Of a stretch of 12,843 nt of DNA, positions 7,379-12,843 are shown piece after piece. Source of the stretch: Desulfobacterales bacterium (lineage in GTDB: Bacteria; Desulfobacterota; Dissulfuribacteria; Dissulfuribacterales; JAMONC01); assembly GCA_027066725.1 (NCBI GenBank), contig JAMONC010000125.1, forward strand, positions 1 to 12,843. The letters are read 5' to 3'. The first letter of the stretch is position 1; the number at the start of each line of letters is the position of its first letter. The notes below the pieces were generated by a model, which was not told the origin of the DNA, did no database searches, and saw nothing but the letters and a program-made list of their open reading frames with translations. The position numbers and the translations under genes are program-made.

Positions 7379-8215
7379 TTAGATGCCTCCTTTTCCTATA
7401 CCAATTATTCCAATTCCATAACGGTCTGCTAGCTCAATCATTTTATCTTTATTAAACATAAGAGATTTATTTGCTTCTATTGCCAATATCTTTGCTTTTA
7501 CTTGAGCCATATTTTCAATAGTTTGAGGTCCTGTTGCAGGAAGATCAAACCTAGTATCTTGAGAAGGTTTACATATCTTTATAACTATAGTGTCTGCTAT
7601 TCCCAATTCACCTACTCTTTTAATAGTTGCATCTGTCCCCTCTATAGCTTCAACTGCAATAACAGTTTTATCCTTTACTACTATACATTGTCCAATATCA
7701 AGCTTTCCTATTTCTTTTGCTATATTCCAACCAAATTTGATATCCTCTAGCTGATTTTTATCTGGGGCTTTTTGGGTTAGAATTCCTTCTCTGGTAAGTA
7801 ATTCATCAAGAAACGTAGTTGATGGAATCACTTTAATTTCCTCTTTTTCTAATTCATCTGCAAATGCCCTTAGTATATTATCATCTAATCTATTTTTAAG
7901 TCTTTTCCATAAAAGAAGGGCCCTTGTATCTGGACGCACATCAAAAAATATTCTCTTTTTTTTAATTGTGCCTGCAAAAATAACATGTTTTACCTTGTAC
8001 TTTTTTAAGGTCTTAATAAGTTTATTTAGCTGTCCTAGATAGAGCCATTTTATATGATCTACATATTCTTCAATATTTTTAGATGTTTCTCCTTTATGAG
8101 CTATAACAACTACTTTAACTCCTTTTTTTTGTGCTGCCTTTGCACAAAGTATAGGAAAATCTCCACCTCCAGCAATAATTCCTAATATGCTAAATGGTGG
8201 TTGTTCATTAGACAT
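7379..8215 (-). CDS. lpxI: UDP-2,3-diacylglucosamine pyrophosphatase, LpxI type
   Basis: LpxI hydrolyses UDP-2,3-diacylglucosamine to lipid X and UMP, replacing LpxH in alphaproteobacteria, many deltaproteobacteria and others. The protein has 278 residues from ATG 8215, the size expected of the family. The N-terminal domain starts with LGIIAGGGDFPILCAKAA. The C-terminal DUF1009 domain contains AVEAIEGTDATIKR and TRFDLPATGPQTIENM; the Asp of RFDLP (residue 224 in this numbering) lies where the essential Asp225 of Caulobacter LpxI would fall. The frame is open upstream to a possible start at 8278, but that adds 21 unmatched residues. ATG 8215 is preferred because GGAGG lies 9 nt before it and it overlaps the lpxA stop by only 8 nt. 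This is the third-last gene of the operon, directly before the oxidoreductase and lpxB, which uses its product. Confidence 0.95.
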   Translation of the reverse strand: MSNEQPPFSILGIIAGGGDFPILCAKAAQKKGVKVVVIAHKGETSKNIEEYVDHIKWLYLGQLNKLIKTLKKYKVKHVIFAGTIKKKRIFFDVRPDTRALLLWKRLKNRLDDNILRAFADELEKEEIKVIPSTTFLDELLTREGILTQKAPDKNQLEDIKFGWNIAKEIGKLDIGQCIVVKDKTVIAVEAIEGTDATIKRVGELGIADTIVIKICKPSQDTRFDLPATGPQTIENMAQVKAKILAIEANKSLMFNKDKMIELADRYGIGIIGIGKGGI

Positions 8216-9029
8216 CAGCAGTAGCCTCCATGCCTGCAGATCTTGGAAGCCCTCTTGATGAGTTAAGAATAAATTCACAGAATGTTTTTACCGGTGGAAT
8301 ATCTCCCATATCTTTTAATACTTCCTGTGCCCCTGCTTTTACAGTTATATCTGAGTGGAATATTCGTCTGTATGCCTTTTTTAAGGCCTCTATATGTTCC
8401 TTTGGGAATCTATGGCGTCTAAGTCCTACTACATTTAATCCATACATATCGCCTCGTATACCAAAAAATTTTACAAAAGGCGGTATGTCTTTATTTACTC
8501 CAGACATCCCTCCAATAAACGCATAGGCACCTATATGACAAAACTGGTGTACAGCAATAACTCCTCCAAGGACAGCATGTTCGTCAATTGTTACATGACC
8601 ACCAAGAGTTGCTCCATTTGCCATTATTACATTATCTGCTATTTGGCAATCATGGGCTATATGGCAATAAGCCATTATTAAACAGTTTTTACCTATGTTA
8701 GTAATACCACATCCGCCAGTTGTTCCTCTATGAACTGTTACAAATTCTCTTATTATAGTATTGTCTCCAATAAATACCTTTGTAGGTTCCCCTTTGTAAG
8801 TAATATCTTGAGGAGCACCACCAACTACAGCAAAAGAAGAGATGGAGACATTTTGTGCAATAGTAGTATATCCATCAATAACAGCATGAGCTCCTATTTT
8901 ACTATTATCTCCTATAATAACGTTGGGACCTATAATAGCATAAGCTCCAATTTCTACTCCTTTCCCTATTTGAGCACCTTCAGATATTACTGCCATTGGA
9001 TGTATGTTATTTATATTATTTTTGTGCAT
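8208..9029 (-). CDS. lpxA: Acyl-ACP--UDP-N-acetylglucosamine O-acyltransferase
   Basis: Catalyses the first step of lipid A synthesis, transferring a 3-hydroxyacyl chain from ACP to the 3 position of UDP-GlcNAc in the cytosol. It has 273 residues (E. coli 262). Residues about 8-195 are hexapeptide repeats forming the left-handed beta-helix of this trimeric enzyme, and a helical C-terminal domain follows (about 200-260). Key residues are in place: His126 in CHIAHDC (catalytic base), His145 in LGGHV, and His161-Gln162 in AVHQFC. Gly173-Gly174 in FIGGMSG matches the Gly173 position of E. coli LpxA that allows a 14-carbon chain; this suggests a long acyl chain, but other residues also matter. GGAPQDITYKGE is also conserved. 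If the oxidoreductase downstream is GnnA-like, the acceptor could be UDP-GlcNAc3N instead. The ATG at 9029 has AAAGGG 7 nt upstream. The gap from fabZ is 20 nt, and the stop overlaps lpxI by 8 nt. Confidence 0.97.
   Translation of the reverse strand: MHKNNINNIHPMAVISEGAQIGKGVEIGAYAIIGPNVIIGDNSKIGAHAVIDGYTTIAQNVSISSFAVVGGAPQDITYKGEPTKVFIGDNTIIREFVTVHRGTTGGCGITNIGKNCLIMAYCHIAHDCQIADNVIMANGATLGGHVTIDEHAVLGGVIAVHQFCHIGAYAFIGGMSGVNKDIPPFVKFFGIRGDMYGLNVVGLRRHRFPKEHIEALKKAYRRIFHSDITVKAGAQEVLKDMGDIPPVKTFCEFILNSSRGLPRSAGMEATADV
8225..8229 (-). promoter_or_regulatory. Ribosome binding site that sets the lpxI start
   Basis: GGAGG on the - strand, inside the 3' end of lpxA, followed by a 9-nt spacer and ATG at 8215-8213. 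It favours this ATG over the longer in-frame start at 8278. Confidence 0.85.
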
Positions 9030-9049
9030 GATTTTTCCCTTTGATTATT

Positions 9050-9496
9050 TTAACTTAATACACTTGCCATTAAGATGGCTTCTACACATACAGTGTCTAA
9101 AACTTTTGCAACTCCTTTCATCTTCCATATGTTTCTTTTTTGTTTAATGAGCTCTAATTCAAGTATAAGTTGATCTCCTGGATATACTGGATGTCTGAAC
9201 CTTACTTGATCAAGTCCCGCAAAAACAATTAATTTATCCATTAGAGATTCATCAGTTTTTTTTGCGAATATAATACCTGCTTGTGCTAGTGCCTCACATA
9301 CTAACACGCCTGGCATTATTGGTTCATTAGGGAAGTGTCCTTGGAAAAAGGGTTCATTAATTGATACATTTTTATATGCTTTGATACTTTTATTAGGTAT
9401 AAATTCTATCACCCTATCTACCATTAAGAATGGATAACGCTGTGGAATTATTTTTTTTATTTCTTGTATGTCCAAATAGTATTTATTGGTTTCCAT
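9050..9496 (-). CDS. fabZ: 3-hydroxyacyl-[acyl-carrier-protein] dehydratase FabZ
   Basis: Dehydrates (3R)-hydroxyacyl-ACP to trans-2-enoyl-ACP in fatty acid elongation, and so competes with LpxA and LpxD for 3-hydroxyacyl-ACP; sharing an operon with them would help balance phospholipid and lipid A output. It has 148 residues, the usual length for FabZ. The hotdog fold shows QRYPFLMVDRV (19-29), the active-site His54 in GHFPNEPIMPGVL, Glu68 in CEALAQAG, and RFRHPVYPGDQL. The ATG at 9496 lies inside the end of lpxD (14-nt overlap) and has AAGGAG 10 nt upstream, so the two are probably translated together. No truncation or odd residues. Confidence 0.97.
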   Translation of the reverse strand: METNKYYLDIQEIKKIIPQRYPFLMVDRVIEFIPNKSIKAYKNVSINEPFFQGHFPNEPIMPGVLVCEALAQAGIIFAKKTDESLMDKLIVFAGLDQVRFRHPVYPGDQLILELELIKQKRNIWKMKGVAKVLDTVCVEAILMASVLS

Positions 9497-10541
9497 CTTC
9501 TTTTTGCTCCTTTTCTAGTCTTGATAGTATTTCTTTAATGTGTTTAACATCTTTAAATAATTCAGGTAGACGTTTTATGAGTTGAGAAGTTTTTAACCAC
9601 AGCTTATGGGGTATTGCAGGAGAACCAGCTACTATAGAACCCTTAGGAATATCTTGAGCTATTCCAGATTTAGCAGCTATTTTTACATAATCTCCTATTG
9701 TTTTATGATCTGCTATACCGACTTGTCCTCCTATCATTACCCAATTCCCAACCTTGGTGCTTCCACCTATAGCGACATGAGATACTAATATAGAATTTTC
9801 TCCAATAATACAGTTATGTCCTATTTGAACGAGGTTATCTATCTTAGTTCCTTTTTTAATAATGGTTTCATTTAATGCAGCTCTATCTATACAGGTATTG
9901 GCACCAATTTCTACATTATCTTCAATTATTACCTTACCAATTTGTGGAATTTTTATGTGTCCTGATTCATCATGAGCATAACCAAATCCATCTGCACCTA
10001 TAACAGCCCCTGCATGAATAATAACATTTGAGCCAATTATACAATTATCATATATTACAACGTTAGGATATATGATAGTGTTAGAGTTAATTGTTACATT
10101 ATTCCCTATTTTGACTCCAGGATATATAATTACTCTTTCTGCAATTTTACTATGTTTTCCTATATACACATCAGGATATATAGCAACTTCTGATGCTATA
10201 TCACAGTTAGACTCTATATAAGCCTTTTCATTTATACCGAAATAATTGATTTCTTTTTCTAAGAAAAATGAAGCTAATTTTGCATAAGCTAAGTAAGGAT
10301 CTTTTACTTTTATAAATGGTATATCTATTTTGATATCTTCTGGCCAATTATATGGGATTATTACAGCACATGCATTTGTTAGTTTTAATCCTTCATAATA
10401 TTTTTTTGATATAACAAAAGTGATCTCATCTTGTTTGGCAGATTCTAGAGAATTTATTCCTTTTACTTTTACATTTTTATCACTATGAAGCTCTCCATTT
10501 AAAAATTTGCTTATTTCTTTTAAAGTTAATGTCTTAGACAA
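9483..10541 (-). CDS. lpxD: UDP-3-O-(3-hydroxyacyl)glucosamine N-acyltransferase
   Basis: LpxD adds the second 3-hydroxyacyl chain, to the 2-amino group of UDP-3-O-acylglucosamine, in the cytosol. From TTG 10541 it has 352 residues (E. coli 341). The N-terminal uridine-binding domain begins LTLKEISKFLNGEL and includes the ITFVISKKYYEGL region. A long run of hexapeptide repeats follows (about 105-310) with GADGFGYA and the catalytic His242 in VQIGHNCIIGEN (E. coli His239). The C-terminal part has GSPAIPHKLWLK and a charged helix. The frame also opens at TTG 10574, but that start would overlap bamA by 17 nt and put 11 extra residues before the usual LpxD N-terminus. TTG 10541 has GGGAGG 5 nt before it and lies 16 nt after the bamA stop. 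There is no ompH/skp gene between bamA and lpxD, where many relatives have one. Confidence 0.96.
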   Translation of the reverse strand: MSKTLTLKEISKFLNGELHSDKNVKVKGINSLESAKQDEITFVISKKYYEGLKLTNACAVIIPYNWPEDIKIDIPFIKVKDPYLAYAKLASFFLEKEINYFGINEKAYIESNCDIASEVAIYPDVYIGKHSKIAERVIIYPGVKIGNNVTINSNTIIYPNVVIYDNCIIGSNVIIHAGAVIGADGFGYAHDESGHIKIPQIGKVIIEDNVEIGANTCIDRAALNETIIKKGTKIDNLVQIGHNCIIGENSILVSHVAIGGSTKVGNWVMIGGQVGIADHKTIGDYVKIAAKSGIAQDIPKGSIVAGSPAIPHKLWLKTSQLIKRLPELFKDVKHIKEILSRLEKEQKEDGNQ

Positions 10542-10546
10542 TATAT

Positions 10547-10552
10547 CCTCCC
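10547..10552 (-). promoter_or_regulatory. Ribosome binding site that sets the lpxD TTG start
   Basis: GGGAGG on the - strand in the 16-nt gap after bamA, with a 5-nt spacer (ATATA) to TTG at 10541-10539. It is the best match to the anti-Shine-Dalgarno sequence at this junction and marks an unusual TTG start. Confidence 0.8.
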
Positions 10553-10557
10553 GTATT

Positions 10558-12843
10558 TTAAAATATTCCTCCAATACGAAATTCCCAATCGCTTCTACTT
10601 TCTCCTGGCTCAGGGTTAAGTTTGTATCCCCATTCTATACGAAGAGGTCCTATTGGAGATATCCATCTTATGCCAAGACCTACGGCTGTTTTAAGTCTTG
10701 AGAAATCGTAGCCTTGTTTTTGTTTCCATACATTGCCTAAATCATAGAAAACTACTCCAGAAAGTCCCATACTTTTTATTAGTGGGAATATAGCCTCATT
10801 TTGCATATAAGCCATTCTATCACCACCAATTCTGTCTCCTGTTATAGGATCCTTAGGGCTTATATGTCCGTATTTATATCCTCTTACTGTATCTAGTCCA
10901 CCTAAGAAGAATTTTTCATATATAGGCAACTTACCACCACTTGCCTGGGTTACATATCCTATACCAAATTTTACATGTCCAATAAGTTCTTTCCAGATTG
11001 GATGGAAATAACTCAGTATACCAATAGTCTTAACAAATGCACTATCCCCACCAAATCCTGCGTATTCTAGTGTTAAACTATTATCCCAACCATGTGTGGG
11101 ATAATAATAACTATCCCTACTATCATAGTTAAATCCAAGTGTTACAGAACGTGTGCTTTTGATATTTAAAGAGTCTAAAAGGATAATTGAAGGATTTTCT
11201 GGTAAATTACTTAATGTGGTATTGTTAACTCTAAGTGTCACAGAAGATGAGAAATTATCAGTAAATGCATATCCAAATCTTAAGGCACCACCAGTATCTT
11301 TCTTAGTATAATCATAGTATTCATTCATCCAATTATATGCATCTATACCTACTGTTAGCTTGGTATCCTTAAAATATGGTTCGGTGAAGCTAAAGTTATA
11401 TTGTCTACTTTTACTACTAAAGTTACACTGGAAAGTTAACGTTTCACCTTTTCCTAAGAAATTTCTCTTTTTAATTTCTGCCATAAAAAGAAATTTGTCT
11501 AAAGAAGAGTAACCAGCTCCTATACTAAATGTACCCGTAGGCTGTTCTTTAACATGTACATCAAGTTTCATTTTATTAGGAGCTGATCCTCTCTTAGGAG
11601 TTATTGTGACTTGTTTGAAGTATCCTAGTCTATTTAAAAGAATATTGCTTTTTCTTAGTCCTGTTGCACTAAAAGGTCCTAATTCTTTCACACGTAGTTC
11701 TCTTCTTATTACTTTATCTCTGGTTATTGTATTTCCTGTTATTTCTATTCGTTCAAAATATACTTTTGGCCCTTTAGTTACAACGAGTGTAATATTAACA
11801 AGTTTAGATTTTATATTCTTTTTTATTAATGGAGTAATTTGTACATAAGCATATCCTTTATCTGCAAATTTATTAGTCAGTTTCATAATATCTTGTTGTA
11901 ATACTCTTTGGTTATATACATCCCCTGGTTTTATCTTGAGAATTGATAGTAATTTTTTAGAATTAAAAAGTTTTTGTTCTATTTTTATAGAACCTATTTT
12001 ATATTTATAACCTTCACTTATTGGTATGGTTATATAAATCCATTTGCCTTTATACTTAATATCAGGGCTTCCAACTTTTGCATCTATGTATCCATGATTA
12101 TGATAAAATGATAATATTTTACCCAAATCTCGATTTAAAGTGTCTTCATTTAAGATACCATTATTACCTGAAAAAATTTCCTTTATATGTCTCCATGTTA
12201 GCCACCACCATGGATGCCATACATCAGTTTCCATTAAATCTAGTAAGTCACTATTAGAGAATGCATGATTACCTTCAAATTTTATGGATTTAATATGTAC
12301 TTGTTCACCTTCATGTATTAAAAAAGTTAAATTTACTCTTTCAGAGGAGATAGGAGTAACTTTATATGTTATAGTAGTATCTATAAAACCTTTATTCTGA
12401 TAAAGAGTTTTAATCTTATCTATATTTTGTTTAACAATATCTTGATTAAATACATCAAATTTCTTTATAGTTATTACATCTTTTATTTTATCGGTAGATA
12501 TTTCTTTGTTGCCCTTAATAATAATTTTCTCAATAATAGGTCTTTCATGTACAATAAATGTTACAATTTTCCCTTTAGCACTGTTTTTAATATCTACTTC
12601 TACATTATCAAAGTAACCTAGTTTATAAATTGATTTTATATCTTCAGATATGGTTTTAGGATCATATAGACTACCCTTTCTTGTTTGAATACAGTCAAGT
12701 ATAGCTGCTGTATCTATACGTTTGTTTCCTATAATTCTAACTTGAGTTACTAAGTTAGTATTAGAATAGGCATATAAGGAAGTACTAAAAATAGCAAAAA
12801 TAAATACAAGAAAGCAAAAAATATTATATAATTTATATTGCTT
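10558..12843 (-). CDS. bamA: Outer-membrane protein assembly factor BamA (first few codons outside window)
   Basis: The core of the BAM complex, which folds beta-barrel proteins into the outer membrane. I translated the - strand from the right edge: the frame is open all the way to TAA 10560-10558, giving 761 residues. The first visible residues (KQYKLYNIFC...) are basic then hydrophobic and end in SLYAYS, a signal peptide, so only a few codons including the start are missing. An internal ATG at 12234 (residue 204) is not the start. Five POTRA domains follow, each seeded by an I-x-G-N-like strand: VTQVRIIGNKRI (from 32), IEKIIIKGNKEI (from 104), VHIKSIKFEGNHAF (from 182), YKIGSIKIEQKLF, and VYFERIEITGNTI. 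The barrel occupies about the last 330 residues, with the loop-6 VRGYKYG motif and a terminal Phe (RIGGIF). POTRA3 has a Trp-rich stretch, VWHPWWWLTW. The promoter lies beyond the edge. Confidence 0.95.
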   Translation of the reverse strand, partial: KQYKLYNIFCFLVFIFAIFSTSLYAYSNTNLVTQVRIIGNKRIDTAAILDCIQTRKGSLYDPKTISEDIKSIYKLGYFDNVEVDIKNSAKGKIVTFIVHERPIIEKIIIKGNKEISTDKIKDVITIKKFDVFNQDIVKQNIDKIKTLYQNKGFIDTTITYKVTPISSERVNLTFLIHEGEQVHIKSIKFEGNHAFSNSDLLDLMETDVWHPWWWLTWRHIKEIFSGNNGILNEDTLNRDLGKILSFYHNHGYIDAKVGSPDIKYKGKWIYITIPISEGYKYKIGSIKIEQKLFNSKKLLSILKIKPGDVYNQRVLQQDIMKLTNKFADKGYAYVQITPLIKKNIKSKLVNITLVVTKGPKVYFERIEITGNTITRDKVIRRELRVKELGPFSATGLRKSNILLNRLGYFKQVTITPKRGSAPNKMKLDVHVKEQPTGTFSIGAGYSSLDKFLFMAEIKKRNFLGKGETLTFQCNFSSKSRQYNFSFTEPYFKDTKLTVGIDAYNWMNEYYDYTKKDTGGALRFGYAFTDNFSSSVTLRVNNTTLSNLPENPSIILLDSLNIKSTRSVTLGFNYDSRDSYYYPTHGWDNSLTLEYAGFGGDSAFVKTIGILSYFHPIWKELIGHVKFGIGYVTQASGGKLPIYEKFFLGGLDTVRGYKYGHISPKDPITGDRIGGDRMAYMQNEAIFPLIKSMGLSGVVFYDLGNVWKQKQGYDFSRLKTAVGLGIRWISPIGPLRIEWGYKLNPEPGESRSDWEFRIGGIF

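Noticed and set aside
8730..9044. A + strand open frame over the 5' part of lpxA (and similar + strand frames at 7502-7750, 9606-9788 and 12427-12621)
   Set aside because: These are the complement of well-supported lpx and bamA coding sequence, with Tyr/Ser/Cys-rich low-complexity translations and no good start sites.
10558..12234. A truncated BamA or frameshifted bamA pseudogene
   Set aside because: Manual translation upstream of 12234 shows no stop in the same frame up to the right edge, and the expected POTRA1-2 and signal peptide are present.

Overview
The window comes from an AT-rich Gram-negative (diderm, lipid A-making) bacterium. A lipid A gene block with LpxI rather than LpxH, and with a Gfo/Idh/MocA-family oxidoreductase between lpxI and lpxB, is an arrangement I associate with Desulfobacterota (former Deltaproteobacteria) and Thermodesulfobacteria-like lineages. 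That placement is inference from gene order and composition, not from a marker gene.

Left part, + strand (1-5227): the 3' end of a probable RdgC-like gene runs in from the left edge. It is followed by a TonB-dependent outer-membrane receptor, a periplasmic substrate-binding protein of the ABC_sub_bind (PF04392) type with a signal peptide, and a membrane histidine kinase that starts 1 nt after the stop of the binding protein. No ABC permease, ATPase or response regulator lies with them. The three genes look like a capture-and-sense module: the receptor brings a ligand across the outer membrane, the binding protein holds it in the periplasm, and the kinase reports it. The ligand is unknown.

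Right part, - strand (12843 down to 5224): a tightly packed operon read right to left, bamA - lpxD - fabZ - lpxA - lpxI - Gfo/Idh oxidoreductase - lpxB. Junctions are 16 nt apart, 14 nt overlap, 20 nt apart, 8 nt overlap, 5 nt apart and 4 nt overlap. LpxA, LpxD, LpxI and LpxB are lipid A (Raetz pathway) enzymes; the LpxC step between LpxA and LpxD is not in the window. FabZ works in fatty acid synthesis and draws on the same 3-hydroxyacyl-ACP pool as LpxA and LpxD. BamA inserts beta-barrel proteins, including ones like the TonB receptor at the left, into the outer membrane. The oxidoreductase may modify UDP-GlcNAc (GnnA-like), but its partner aminotransferase is not here.

The two blocks converge, and their stop codons share bases at 5224-5227, leaving no room for a terminator between them. 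bamA is open to the right edge and lacks only its first few codons. Its promoter, and so that of the whole lpx operon, must lie outside the window. Two starts differ from the longest possible frames: lpxI at ATG 8215 and lpxD at TTG 10541, each set by a strong Shine-Dalgarno sequence. There are no tRNA, rRNA, CRISPR, insertion sequence or obvious repeat features, and no gene-free stretch longer than about 90 bases. I see no clear evidence of a wholly new system; the least explained part is the receptor/binding-protein/kinase module.
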